From: JADMIH01 sp036399775
GTDB taxonomy: Bacteria > Chloroflexota > Chloroflexia > QHBQ01 > JADMIH01
Reading direction: 5' to 3'
DNA: 64,000 nt
Assembly: GCA_036399775.1 (NCBI GenBank)
Contig: DASWMJ010000095.1
Coordinates: 24,614-88,613 of the forward strand
Below the pieces are notes generated by a model. That model saw nothing but the letters and a program-made list of their open reading frames with translations, was not told where the DNA came from and searched no databases. Both the position numbers and the translations under genes were made by a program. The stretch's first letter is position 1. Every line of letters begins with the position of its first letter. Positions 1-8,696 of the stretch are shown here, piece after piece.

Positions 1-360
1 TTGGCGAAGACGCATCGCACGAACCCTACTCTCACTGAGAGGTTCGAGCTTTATATCTGTCGCCGCGAGATGGCTAACGCATTCTCTGAGTTGAACGATC
101 CTCTCGACCAACGCGAGAGGTTCGAGGCACAGATGCGCCAGAGACTGGCAGGCGACGAGGAGGCGCAGCTTCTGGACGAGGACTTCCTGCGCGCCCTCGA
201 ATACGGTATGCCTCCCACCGGCGGCCTGGGCATCGGTGTTGACAGGTTGGTAATGCTCTTCACCGACCAACCTTCTATCCAGGATGTGATCCTTTTCCCC
301 CAGATGCGCCCTGAGCCTGGATTGTACGAAGCTGCTCATGAAGCTCTGGAAGAGCGGTAG
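1..360 (+). CDS. lysS: Lysyl-tRNA synthetase (class II), C-terminal part
   Basis: This is the last 119 codons of a class II lysyl-tRNA synthetase, the cytoplasmic enzyme that charges tRNA-Lys. The gene is cut by the window edge: codon 1 (TTG) lies inside the conserved 'PLAKTHRTNP' stretch and is not the real start. Visible landmarks are 'TERFELYI', the 'MANAFSELNDP' segment that contacts ATP and lysine, and motif 3 'GGLGIGVDRLVML' near the end, followed by the usual 'QDVILFPQMRPE' tail. Family length is close to 500 residues, so roughly three quarters is missing upstream. The stop at 358-360 is followed by about 180 bases before the next gene. The family assignment is firm; PoxA/EpmA paralogues are less likely because of the full LysRS-type tail. 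Confidence 0.95.
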   Translation: MAKTHRTNPTLTERFELYICRREMANAFSELNDPLDQRERFEAQMRQRLAGDEEAQLLDEDFLRALEYGMPPTGGLGIGVDRLVMLFTDQPSIQDVILFPQMRPEPGLYEAAHEALEER

Positions 361-401
361 ATAAACCGCATGATATTGATAAGCAATCTAATGCTGGCTG
401 G

Positions 402-420
402 GCCTTCTAAGCAAGAAGGC
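402..420 (+). terminator. Short hairpin downstream of lysS
   Basis: A perfect 7-bp stem (GCCTTCT / AGAAGGC) with a 5-base loop lies about 40 bases after the lysS stop. No T-run follows, so it is only a weak candidate for transcription termination. The rest of the 361-537 gap shows nothing else except the ribosome binding site of the next gene. Confidence 0.2.
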
Positions 421-537
421 AGAGATGGCATCTATGCTCACCAACCGGCCCCGTCATTATTAGGAAAGTGAACATTCAAGGTAGAAACTGAAAGTCTGGT
501 CGCAGCTATTGGCGAATACAAAAGGAGGACAACCGCA

Positions 538-2049
538 ATGTCAGCGAAAAAACGCATCGTCATCACCGCGCTGGGTCGGCAAGGGTGGGCAATCACGAGG
601 CAATTGGTGCACCTTCTAGGGGATGAAGACTACACTCTGTACGTCTATGATAAAGTCCGCGCGCACGAGGAGGAGCGCCTTCTCAGCAGTCTCCGCTCTG
701 CAAATAGTGGAACCAGCGGTTCCACTATGTCAGCCGTACAGAAGGCATATCACGAAGGGCGAATCAAAAAGATACGGGAATTGAAGCCAGAACTAGACAA
801 GGATGACATCTCGGATAAAGAGCTTAAGGAGGTTATTGTCTGGTTGGAACCTGACCTGATAATCAACGCAGCCACATTCACAGGGCATGAGCTTTACACA
901 AAAATAGCCTTCCAAGCTGATGCTGACTACATTGATCTTGGTCAGGACACTTGGCGTGCAATGGGGCAGCGAGCGTGGGACCAGCGCATCGTCGCGGAGG
1001 GTCGCTCCATGCGGCTTGTGCCGGAAGCCGGACTTGCGCCGGGGTTGGTCAACATCCTTGGCGACTGGCTGTTGCAGAGCGGTGGAGACTCACTGTACAT
1101 TCGGGTGGGCGGGCTGCCTATACATGCGTTCAAGGGTGGAGAGCTACATTATGGCGCGAGTTGGAGCCTGGAGGGCGTGGTTAAGGAATATACCGATACC
1201 ACCATCATGCGCCGCAATGGGCATTTGGTCCCGGTCCAGGGCCTGTACGCTCATGATGAGCGCGAAAACCCCGGCCAGGGTGCGCGTGGAGTGGACCCGC
1301 TACAGATACGTAATATGGAGATCATCGAACGGATAGAAGAGATCATCAACCAAATAGACAGGGAGGCGCAGAACGCAACAGATGACCAAGCCAGAAGAAA
1401 AGCGGAGGAACATCTCGCGGTAATGCGCCTCTACTTTGCCCAGAATGGTAGTGCCGATGCATTAGAGATCCGCAGCATCGAAGCATGCCCAACGTCCGAT
1501 GGCATATCCTTGATGCCCTTCGATGAAGGCTATGTGGGAGTCCCCAACCTAGACTACAAGACGTTGCGCTACGCAGGGCACTTCGATTGTGTTGAGCAGA
1601 GCATCGAAGACGATACACTCAAGGAGAAGATAAAGAACGTACCAAGCGCTAGCCCTGACTTGGTGTTGCTACGCGTGTGGAGCGAGCAGAACGGCATACA
1701 AAAAAGGATGGTCGAGTGCATCGTGCTGGGCGATCCACAACTAGATAACGCTGGTCCGGAAGAGGAGCCGGAGTTAGGTCCTGAACAGGTATTCACTGCA
1801 ATGCAGCATCTCACAGGTTGGCCCACTGTGCTTATGGCACAAGCTCTGTTGAATTCTCGTCCGTACTCCGCCGAGTCTCGTCCCAAGCTTTTCGGCAAGG
1901 ATCGAACCTTGTGGTCCGGCAGGAGGCTGGAGGACGTGCTGGCGAAGGGTGGAGTAATCATGCCCTATGAATTAGTAGACGGTGGGGAGCTGCTTTCGGA
2001 GCTTACAAGTGGTAATCTCATCCCTCAGTGCGAATTTCACTCCCTGTAA
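538..2049 (+). CDS. Saccharopine dehydrogenase-type NAD(P) oxidoreductase
   Basis: A 503-residue protein with an N-terminal Rossmann fold (beta strand then 'TALGRQGWA', a variant of GxGxxG) and the saccharopine-dehydrogenase/lysine-dehydrogenase C-terminal domain ('PEAGLAPGLVNILG', then 'IRVGGLP' and 'YGASWSLEGVVKEYT'). Members oxidise saccharopine, lysine or related amino acids with NAD(P). The start is well supported by AAAGGAGG at 521-528, about 8 bases before the ATG. A charged insert of roughly 60 residues (about 240-300) interrupts the catalytic domain compared with typical lysine dehydrogenases, so the exact substrate is uncertain. It sits directly upstream of a decayed M20 peptidase and a glutamate-type dehydrogenase on the same strand, which suggests an amino-acid degradation unit (inference). 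Confidence 0.8.
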   Translation: MSAKKRIVITALGRQGWAITRQLVHLLGDEDYTLYVYDKVRAHEEERLLSSLRSANSGTSGSTMSAVQKAYHEGRIKKIRELKPELDKDDISDKELKEVIVWLEPDLIINAATFTGHELYTKIAFQADADYIDLGQDTWRAMGQRAWDQRIVAEGRSMRLVPEAGLAPGLVNILGDWLLQSGGDSLYIRVGGLPIHAFKGGELHYGASWSLEGVVKEYTDTTIMRRNGHLVPVQGLYAHDERENPGQGARGVDPLQIRNMEIIERIEEIINQIDREAQNATDDQARRKAEEHLAVMRLYFAQNGSADALEIRSIEACPTSDGISLMPFDEGYVGVPNLDYKTLRYAGHFDCVEQSIEDDTLKEKIKNVPSASPDLVLLRVWSEQNGIQKRMVECIVLGDPQLDNAGPEEEPELGPEQVFTAMQHLTGWPTVLMAQALLNSRPYSAESRPKLFGKDRTLWSGRRLEDVLAKGGVIMPYELVDGGELLSELTSGNLIPQCEFHSL

Positions 2050-2064
2050 TAAAGGAGTGGCTCA

Positions 2065-2735
2065 ATGCAAGTGCGCGAATTGCTGGAGAAGCTGGTATCC
2101 ATAAACTCGGTCTTTCCAGGCGAGGAAGCAAGCGAAGCCAGACCTGGAGAGGAGAAGCTGGCGGAGTTCATAGACGGGCGGCTCAAGCAGTGGGGCTTTG
2201 CGGTGGAAAGGCAATACGTCAAAGACAGGCGGTTCAACGTACTGGCAGAAAAGGGCCAGGGGGATCGAGCATACTGCTGTAGGGCCACATAGATTCGGTT
2301 CCCAAAGCGGAGGGTTGGCGGACCGATCCATGGCGAGCCGTCCAGAAGAACCGGGCCGCGCAAGACGAGATGTAGAAAGACTGATAGAAGAACTTTATCA
2401 GCACGGCAAGCTAGAACAAGCTGATGACATGCCTATCACCGTCATTGTTCCTGAACGACGCACTCCTTATCTGCGACCATATGTCACCTCGGTTGAGCAC
2501 CCTTTTGTGCAACTGGTCCAAGATGTGTTGCACGACATGTTCGGGAGCGTGGAATATAACTATGGCCTGTCGGTGGCTGATGAAAACTACTTGGGGGCTG
2601 TACTAGGGCGTGGTACTTGGGCCAGTTGGGGAGGCCCACCACGCACCGGGCGAGTGGGTATCCCTCTCCAGTCTAGAAGAACTCATTTCTGCCTACCGTA
2701 GGATACTTGAACTCTTCACCCAGGTCATTGGATAG
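2065..2735 (+). pseudogene. Decayed M20-family metallopeptidase
   Basis: Pieces of one M20 peptidase (dipeptidase/deacylase family) can be followed through three reading frames. The N-terminus (2065-2280: 'LLEKLVSINSV', 'WGFAVERQYV') runs into a stop at about 2290. A second piece in another frame (about 2365-2610) carries the C-terminal 'TPYLRPYVTSVEHPFVQL' and 'GLSVADENYLG'. The last piece in a third frame (2652-2735) reads 'EWVSLSSLEELI' and 'YRRILEL', the normal end of the family. Total coding material is about 220 residues against a usual 380-400, so the metal-binding middle has been lost along with at least two frameshifts. It has its own RBS-like GGAG before 2065 and sits between two amino-acid dehydrogenases. 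It is almost certainly non-functional unless the sequence has errors. Confidence 0.8.
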
Positions 2736-2746
2736 AGAGGCTAATT

Positions 2747-3928
2747 ATGCAACAGACTGATTATACGCTAGCACAGGATGAATTTGGACCAGAGAAAATT
2801 ATCATCGTAGGCGATCCAAAGGCTGGTATGCTAGGATATCTGGTAATAGATAACTCTGCGCGAGGAGTCGGTAAGGGTGGCGTTCGCATGGATAAGGACG
2901 TTACCCTGGATGATGTGCGCAAGCTAGCTCGCACGATGACGCTAAAGAGTGCTATGGCGGACCTGCCTTTCGGCGGGGCCAAGGGTGGGATCGTTGCAGA
3001 TCCGAAAGACTCAAAGCGCGAGACCATCATCCGGGCGTATGCGCGGGCGCTCCGTCATCTTATCCCTGGGGAATATGTCTTTGGCTTAGATATGGGGCTG
3101 CGCGAGTCGGACGCTGCCTTGGTGGTTGATGAGTTAGGGAACAACCGCCAGGTAGCGACAGGCAAACCAGCTTACCTGGGCGGAATCCCATACGACGAGG
3201 AGGGGATCGCCGGTATGGGCGTCGTAGAAGCCATGGATGAGTACTGCCAGTGTAGTGGGAACCTGAAGCTTCAAGGGGCTACTGTGGCAATTCAGGGCTT
3301 CGGCGCAATGGGAAGGGCTGTAGCGCGCTTTGCGGCGAGCTACGGCGCACGAATCGTGGCCGTCTCGAACAAGATTGGCGACGACGAACCACTAGCAATT
3401 TACAACCCTGGCGGTATCAACATTGATCAGCTAACGCACCTTGTATGGGGGAAGGAACAGCACACTCCACAGTGTAGCGTGGCTGTCTACCCCGACGCTC
3501 AGCAGCTTGCAGGGGGTGAAGAGTTATACCTACCTGTGGACTTTCTTGTACCTGCCGCCGCTGGCAACGTCATCCACATGGGTAACGTTGACCGTATCCA
3601 GGCTGCGGTAGTTGTAGAAGCCGCCAACAACCCCACAACCAGGGAAGCACAACAAACCCTTGAGCAGCATGGTGTCATATGTCTGCCAGATTTCGTGGTC
3701 AATAGCGGGGGTAGCATCTCTGCCTATGTGGAATACACCAACGGCACTCTGGAGCAGGCTAAAGAGATGACGCGGCAGAAGGTGCGCTATAATACCAAGT
3801 TGGTGCTGCAGCAGGCGCAGGAAACCAAACGCAGCCTGCGGGACGTTGCTGATCAGATCGCCAGGGAACGCGTAGTTACCGCCATGAAAGCCAAAGGTCG
3901 GTGGGCGGAACCTAGCTCAAGTGGATAG
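2747..3928 (+). CDS. Glu/Leu/Phe/Val dehydrogenase
   Basis: A 393-residue amino-acid dehydrogenase that deaminates an amino acid (most likely glutamate) to the 2-oxoacid and ammonia with NAD(P). The N-terminal domain carries 'GKGGVRM' (about 43-48), the substrate lysine in 'TLKSAMADLPFGGAKGG' (K67 and K79), and 'GKPAYLGGIPYDEEG'. The C-terminal Rossmann domain begins at 'VAIQGFGAMGRAVARF' (about 190). 'VVEAANNPTT' and 'PDFVVNSGG' are further family signatures. Length is slightly short of the usual 410-420. The ATG is preceded by GAGAGG at 2735-2740. The gene follows the M20 pseudogene by 11 bases, so it was probably part of the same transcript. Which amino acid is used cannot be told from sequence alone. 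Confidence 0.93.
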   Translation: MQQTDYTLAQDEFGPEKIIIVGDPKAGMLGYLVIDNSARGVGKGGVRMDKDVTLDDVRKLARTMTLKSAMADLPFGGAKGGIVADPKDSKRETIIRAYARALRHLIPGEYVFGLDMGLRESDAALVVDELGNNRQVATGKPAYLGGIPYDEEGIAGMGVVEAMDEYCQCSGNLKLQGATVAIQGFGAMGRAVARFAASYGARIVAVSNKIGDDEPLAIYNPGGINIDQLTHLVWGKEQHTPQCSVAVYPDAQQLAGGEELYLPVDFLVPAAAGNVIHMGNVDRIQAAVVVEAANNPTTREAQQTLEQHGVICLPDFVVNSGGSISAYVEYTNGTLEQAKEMTRQKVRYNTKLVLQQAQETKRSLRDVADQIARERVVTAMKAKGRWAEPSSSG

Positions 3929-3956
3929 CACTACCAACGTAAGGCAATTATGTGAT

Positions 3957-4919
3957 ATGAAGTCGAAGCATGAGCAAAATGAGCAGGATAAGCAGGATAA
4001 GCAGGATGAGCAGATAGCTCATTGGAACAGCATAGAGAAGGTAGGCTATCTGGGCTCAATTGTGGCTATCTTAGCTCTTTGCCTGTTTTATACTTCTGTT
4101 TCCGGTAAAGCTGCATCAGGTGACCCAGTTATCAATTTGCTCTTATCCGTCATCCCTAACGTCGTCGCAGTGTTATTAGTCTTCGTGGTCACGTATTTAT
4201 TCTTCCGAAACATACAGGATGACAGAGCAAAGTACCAGAGGGGAATATTGGCCAAGAATGTGGCCTTAGAGACAACACAGGCACTTAGAGATGAGTTGGA
4301 GAAGATACGGAGCGAGTCCGTTAGTGAGGCATTCCTTCGGAAGAGCGAATCCCATTCAGTCGATAGATTGAAGCAGTTGTTGCCCACAGCCAAGAAAGTG
4401 CGTATGTGTGGTTGGACCCTGTATAGAACCATCGAAGCAAACAGAGGACCATTACGAGACTTTGTTCAACGTCGTGAATATGATCTGCGCATATTGATAC
4501 TGGACCCCAAGTCGGATGTTGTTCGTCAGCTTGATGACATAATAACGGATATAAGTCCACATTCAAGAAGGGCTCAAAACTGGCCGCCTGTTATTCCCAT
4601 GGCAATAACTGCAAACGATCTGAAACGAACCTTAGAAATTCTCGAGGCTGGTAAAATTACTCAGCCGACTAACCAGCAAAGCGTACTTCATGTCTGCAAG
4701 TCACTGCTCCCATTTGGGATGATTATGGTCGAATGCGAAGGTGGGGTTAGTTGGGCTAGCGTGCAAGTTTACACGCTTCATCCCGACCTCTCTTTTAGCA
4801 AGCGTCTGACCTTTACGCTAACTAAAAGCCAAACGGAGCTTTGGAAGTTGCTCGAAGAACAGTTCGATCTGGCATGGGATGATCCGGTTTTTTCTCAGGA
4901 GTATAATCCAGATGCTTGA
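3957..4919 (+). CDS. Two-TM membrane protein with PLD-like soluble domain
   Basis: Not a family I can name. The protein (320 residues from ATG 3957; a GTG at 3921 would add 12 and overlap the previous gene by 8 bases) starts with a hydrophilic segment containing a short QDK repeat. Two transmembrane helices follow, around residues 30-50 ('LGSIVAILALCLFYTSV') and 58-84 ('VIPNVVAVLLVFVVTYLFF'), then a charged, probably coiled-coil linker. The soluble C-terminal domain has the pattern 'VRMCGWTLYRTI...LRDFVQRREYDLRILILDP', which resembles the phospholipase-D-like sensor domains attached to some bacterial regulators, without visible HKD motifs. Base composition is more AT-rich than the dehydrogenases before it. 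It marks the start of the accessory region; a membrane effector or stress sensor is speculation. Confidence 0.7.
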   Translation: MKSKHEQNEQDKQDKQDEQIAHWNSIEKVGYLGSIVAILALCLFYTSVSGKAASGDPVINLLLSVIPNVVAVLLVFVVTYLFFRNIQDDRAKYQRGILAKNVALETTQALRDELEKIRSESVSEAFLRKSESHSVDRLKQLLPTAKKVRMCGWTLYRTIEANRGPLRDFVQRREYDLRILILDPKSDVVRQLDDIITDISPHSRRAQNWPPVIPMAITANDLKRTLEILEAGKITQPTNQQSVLHVCKSLLPFGMIMVECEGGVSWASVQVYTLHPDLSFSKRLTFTLTKSQTELWKLLEEQFDLAWDDPVFSQEYNPDA

Positions 4920-5052
4920 TTGCTGAATGTATCATAGAAAGAATCGAAGAATATGCATTTATCCTTGATTATCGGCAGCTTTAGACGTTTGTTTAGCGCC
5001 TCCTCCATGTAAACTACGCCTGTAGCATGAAAACGGAGGAGCAGAGAAAATA

Positions 5053-5169
5053 GTGATAACCAATCATATTAATATCCTTACAACAAGCGATATGGTCCAG
5101 CGACAACTGGTCGAAATTGCCATAGAGAGCGTAGAGCAAGGGCCGACGCTGTGGCCTCCTAGTCCCTAA
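5053..5169 (+). CDS. Possible 38-residue small ORF
   Basis: GTG start, ending TAA at 5167-5169, with GGAGGAG 12 bases upstream. The spacing is long and the product has no signal peptide or membrane helix. It lies in the 496-base gap upstream of the XRE-TPR regulator. The Shine-Dalgarno-like GGAGGAG (5035-5041) can pair with CTCCTCC at 5000-5006. It may be chance; no homologue is recognised. Confidence 0.2.
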   Translation: MITNHINILTTSDMVQRQLVEIAIESVEQGPTLWPPSP

Positions 5170-5271
5170 GCGCCCTTTCAACTCAGCAGAGAAACCGCTC
5201 GATCAACGACTACCCTTTAGGCGATAGCCAGCCTGGCGACTGCTGGACATACATAAGCGGACCGCTACGTA

Positions 5272-5332
5272 TGCTATAATGTGGCAAGCTACTATACAGG
5301 TAGTAGTATTTGCTTAGTTTGCGTGCGCAAAC
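5272..5332 (+). promoter_or_regulatory. Extended -10 promoter and operator-like dyads of the XRE-TPR gene
   Basis: TGCTATAAT (TG at 5272-5273, TATAAT at 5275-5280) is a perfect extended -10 element; no good -35 is seen. Just downstream, around the expected transcription start, lies a dyad CTACTA-N6-TAGTAG (5289-5306). It is followed by the palindrome GTTTGCG-TG-CGCAAAC (5317-5332). Both sit in the roughly 130-base leader of the regulator gene and are well placed as autoregulatory operators (inference). The rest of the 4920-5415 gap holds only the small ORF. Confidence 0.55.
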
Positions 5333-5415
5333 GAGGTGTTCGTTCAGTACTCTACATGTTATGACCGCAGTCTGTAGCACTGCTTTGAGACAGCTTCAGG
5401 AAGGGCGAACCTGGT

Positions 5416-6825
5416 ATGGAAATCTCACTAACCAAAACGCATGCATACGGGCCTATAGGTGAGCGCATCAAGAAGATACGCCTGCAAAGTGGACTAACAC
5501 AGGAAGCCCTTGCCGGGTCTGAGTTTACAAAGGGCTATATCAGCGCCCTTGAAAGGGGTGCAGTCCGCCCATCTCTCAAAGCCCTGGATGTGTTCGCACG
5601 GCGATTAGGAGTACCCATTACTGATTTCCTTTCTGCTTCACAGCAACAGAGCGACGATTCCGGTTTCGATGCGCAGCGAGAAGATTTCCTCTCCCGATGC
5701 AACTATGTCAAGATGCTGATGCGTGTGGGCCAACTGAACAAGGCTTTGCAACTCATTGATGAGTTAGAACGGCACATAGAATCTTCCGCAAATATATTTC
5801 CGCCCAGCCTCTCCTACATGGTCTCTTTCTTACGTGGCATTGCGCATTTGCAGGCTGGCGCGCCAAAAGTGGCGCGCACAGAATTAGAAGCAGCGCTGGC
5901 AAGTATAAGGGAAGATGAAGAAGCCACTGTTCGGGTCCGCAATTTCTTGGGTATCGCCTTTTTAATGCTGGATTTACCACAGCATGCTGTGGAACAACAT
6001 CTAGCGTGTTGGCAGAGCATACGTAATCTCGTAACCAAAGACCCCAACCTTTACGTGAGTGTATGCCGCAATCTTGCCAACGATTATTCCGCCTTGAATG
6101 AGCCAGACCGGGCAATTGATTTGTATGAGGAAATATTGCCTGCTATGCAAGACCTCAACGATTTAGAGCAACAAGCTGAGGCTCTTTGCAAAATTGCTAT
6201 GGCATACGAGGCTAAGAAGGACTGGCCCCGAGCTAAACAATACGGATCGTGGGCGTTACGCATATACGAAGCAGCCGATAGCCGCGCCGAGGCGGCATAC
6301 TTCTGCTTGAAACTGGCAAAAATGCATACGGGTCGGGAGCAGTATGGTGATGCATTGGAGCTGCTTAAAAGGGCAGAGCGCTTGGTCATGGGAACGGGCA
6401 ACCACGCCGTTATGAGCTACCTGCACCGCGCCTATGCCGACTTAGCGCGCCGACAGGGCGATTATGAAAGGGGTATTCAACACGCAAAACAAAGCATTGC
6501 ACTCGCTCAATCCTACAAGGAGGCTACGCAATCTGGCGATAGCCGAGCGAACGACCCTTCATGGCAGGACCCTACCAGTTTGTATGCAAAGGCATTGCAT
6601 ATTGAGGCGCTTATTGAGGAGGACCAGGGTAATAAAGAGGCTGCTGACCGCCTATTCGAGCAGGCTCTAGCTTTACTGCACACGGAGGGGTTCGAGGAAG
6701 TCCGACACGCCCTCAACTTGAGCTATGCTATAGTTTTGCAGGCCCGCGGTGACCTTGAGAAGGCGGTGAGTTTTTACCGGCGGGCAGCCGAGCTACAAAC
6801 ACTCACCATGCCCAGGCAAATTTGA
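5416..6825 (+). CDS. XRE-family regulator with TPR sensor domain
   Basis: A 469-residue protein with an N-terminal Cro/C1-type HTH (about residues 12-70: 'IGERIKKIRLQSGLTQEAL', 'GYISALERGAVRPSLKALD') followed by about ten degenerate TPR helices filling residues 95-465. This architecture is that of peptide-responsive or partner-responsive regulators of the RNPP/Rgg type and related actinobacterial regulators, where the TPR domain binds a peptide or protein and modulates DNA binding in the cytoplasm. AGGAAGGG lies 11 bases before the ATG. A promoter with operator-like dyads lies about 140 bases upstream. Residues 95-460 align along their length with the HTH-less protein at 8889-10034. It converges with the TPR gene at 6834, with only 8 bases between stops and no terminator. 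Confidence 0.85.
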   Translation: MEISLTKTHAYGPIGERIKKIRLQSGLTQEALAGSEFTKGYISALERGAVRPSLKALDVFARRLGVPITDFLSASQQQSDDSGFDAQREDFLSRCNYVKMLMRVGQLNKALQLIDELERHIESSANIFPPSLSYMVSFLRGIAHLQAGAPKVARTELEAALASIREDEEATVRVRNFLGIAFLMLDLPQHAVEQHLACWQSIRNLVTKDPNLYVSVCRNLANDYSALNEPDRAIDLYEEILPAMQDLNDLEQQAEALCKIAMAYEAKKDWPRAKQYGSWALRIYEAADSRAEAAYFCLKLAKMHTGREQYGDALELLKRAERLVMGTGNHAVMSYLHRAYADLARRQGDYERGIQHAKQSIALAQSYKEATQSGDSRANDPSWQDPTSLYAKALHIEALIEEDQGNKEAADRLFEQALALLHTEGFEEVRHALNLSYAIVLQARGDLEKAVSFYRRAAELQTLTMPRQI

Positions 6826-6833
6826 TTGACCTG

Positions 6834-8402
6834 TTACTGAGGTCCGTCGCTTCGTTTGTCCCCGATCTCACGTGCGAGCGCCAATACCTGTTCCCTGTAG
6901 GTGAAGGCTTGCTGCTCCTCCCCAAGGGCCTGATATACCGAGCTGAGGCTGTGCAATGCTCTACCTTCGCCGCGTCTATCCCCGATTTCACGGGTAATCT
7001 CCAGTTGCCGCTCGAAGTAAAGGATGGCTTGCCGGGAGTCACCAATCGCTGCGTAGACACGTCCCAATGTGCCGAGGACCGTTGCCTCGCCTGCCCGGTC
7101 ACTAAGTTCGCGGGTGACCTCCAACAACTGTTCATGGTAGGTAATTGTGCGCTGGGCATCGCCCACGGCCCCATGGGCGACTCCCAGTATGCTCAGAGCA
7201 TTCCCTTCGCCCGAACGGTCATTGATCCCCTGCGCGATCTCCAGTGCCCTCTCTGCGTGGGCTATGGCCTGCTGGAAATTTCCTTGCTCGAGAAAGGTTC
7301 GGGCCAGGTTGTTCAGGGCGCCTTCCTCGCCGCGCCGGTCGGCTATCTCCCGCGTGATCTCCAGCCATAGCTCAAAGTAGCTGAGCGCCCTGGGGATATC
7401 GCTCAACGCAGCATAGGCTACACCCAGGCTACCGAGGTCTTGTCCTTCAGCGCGGCGATCCCCTATCTCGCGGCTGATTTCGAGGGCCTGCCTGTGATAG
7501 GTGATAGCTTGCGAGAAGTTTTGCAGGTCCTCGTAGGCGTTGCCCAGGTTGCCGAGCGCGTTCCCCTCGCCCCGCCTGTCGCCTAACTCGCGCATGACTG
7601 TGAGCGTCTGCTCCATATAGAAGATCGCCTTCTGAGGGTCATTGAGCGCAGCGTACGCCAGCCCCAGGTTGCCGAGGGCGCTACCCTCTCCTCGCCGGTC
7701 CCCTAACTCACGCATAACAGTTAGGGCCTGTTCGGAGTAGCTAATGGCTCTTTGAGAGTCCCTCAAGTCCAAATTAATCAGCCCCAGGTTGCCGAGCGCA
7801 CTACCTTCCCCTTTACGATTGCCGATCTCGCGAGCAACCACTAACTGCTGCTCATAGCAGGCGCGAGCTTGTTGGGCGTTGCCCAAGGCAGCGTAAGCCA
7901 GTCCCAGGTTGCCGAGCGCACTACCTTCGCCGTGCCGGTCGCCTATGGCGCGTGCGACTGCCAGGTGTTGCTCGTGATAAGTGACAGCACTGCGAGCATC
8001 GCCCAGCGCGGCGTAGGCGTTTCCTAGACCGCCTAGCAAGCCGCCCTCCGCCGCATTACGCCCCACCCGCCGCGCCGCCGCCAGCGCCGCTTCCAGTTGC
8101 GGGATCCGCTCGTTCGATTTTCTATACCGCAAGTCGCCAATATTTATGGTAGCGTTTGCATAGTCCACTAACAAGTTATCTATGTGCGGCGATGAGCCAG
8201 CAGGTTGCATACGCAGCCAATTCCACGCTCTATCTATCTCGCCTTGTTCCTGGTCGAAGCGTTGCAATCCCAGCGCAGCTTGATCGCCACCTTGCAAATA
8301 CAGACCTTCGGCAGCAACTGCGACCTGAGCATAATACCTGGCATGTCGAAGATGCGCGCCCTGAGGTGACAAATGGACAGCAGATACAAGATGATCAGCC
8401 AT
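6834..8402 (-). CDS. Orphan TPR-array protein (TPR half of a split NB-ARC sensor)
   Basis: A 522-residue protein from ATG at 8402 (GGAG 5 bases upstream; a GTG at 8408 is also possible). After an N-terminal segment ('LRHARYYAQVAVAAEGLYL', 'QRFDQEQGEIDRAWNWL') come ten almost regular 40-residue TPR units of the 'GEGSALGNLGLAYAALGD' type, so the DNA shows a 120-base periodicity. The N-terminal segment is clearly homologous to that of the TPR protein at 12443, which is coupled to an NB-ARC ATPase. Here no NB-ARC gene lies upstream; only a remnant of another TPR protein does. In STAND proteins such repeats sense a ligand or stress. It may be a leftover sensor half or act on an ATPase in trans (inference). 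Confidence 0.8.
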   Translation of the reverse strand: MADHLVSAVHLSPQGAHLRHARYYAQVAVAAEGLYLQGGDQAALGLQRFDQEQGEIDRAWNWLRMQPAGSSPHIDNLLVDYANATINIGDLRYRKSNERIPQLEAALAAARRVGRNAAEGGLLGGLGNAYAALGDARSAVTYHEQHLAVARAIGDRHGEGSALGNLGLAYAALGNAQQARACYEQQLVVAREIGNRKGEGSALGNLGLINLDLRDSQRAISYSEQALTVMRELGDRRGEGSALGNLGLAYAALNDPQKAIFYMEQTLTVMRELGDRRGEGNALGNLGNAYEDLQNFSQAITYHRQALEISREIGDRRAEGQDLGSLGVAYAALSDIPRALSYFELWLEITREIADRRGEEGALNNLARTFLEQGNFQQAIAHAERALEIAQGINDRSGEGNALSILGVAHGAVGDAQRTITYHEQLLEVTRELSDRAGEATVLGTLGRVYAAIGDSRQAILYFERQLEITREIGDRRGEGRALHSLSSVYQALGEEQQAFTYREQVLALAREIGDKRSDGPQ

Positions 8403-8423
8403 GATCACTCCGACCCTGGGTAA

Positions 8424-8681
8424 TCAATCTCTCGTCATCAGAGCAGCACGCTCCGCGTCAAGACGAGGCGCCCCGATAGTCGCGCCCAGTGCCACAACTT
8501 GCGTCAAGGCGCGCATTGCCTCGCTTAACCGCACTTCCTCAAAGTGGCTGACGCATTGGAGGTGAGGGTAGCCCGCCGCGTGGCGGGATCGCACAGTCTG
8601 ACCAGGTGCAGCGCTCGCCCATAGAAGATGAGATCCTGTGCTCTCTCCGAGGGTATAGTGGAATTCGCTCTGAATCAGCAT
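8424..8681 (-). pseudogene. C-terminal remnant of a TPR protein
   Basis: The last 30-40 codons read 'SEAMRALTQVVALGATIGAP' followed by 'RLDAERAAL', the typical closing helix of NB-ARC-associated TPR proteins; compare 'STLLRIVELDEVLHHPDL' at the end of the gene at 14010. Upstream of this the frame no longer looks like a TPR, whereas another frame does for some codons, which points to a frameshifted fragment. It lies just upstream of, and on the same strand as, the orphan TPR gene. There is no credible start codon context. Confidence 0.4.
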
Positions 8682-8696
8682 TTTGAACGTGCTACC

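Noticed and set aside
6850..8050. 120-base periodicity resembling a tandem or CRISPR-like repeat
   Set aside because: It is coding: the period equals the 40-residue TPR unit and the frame is open throughout.
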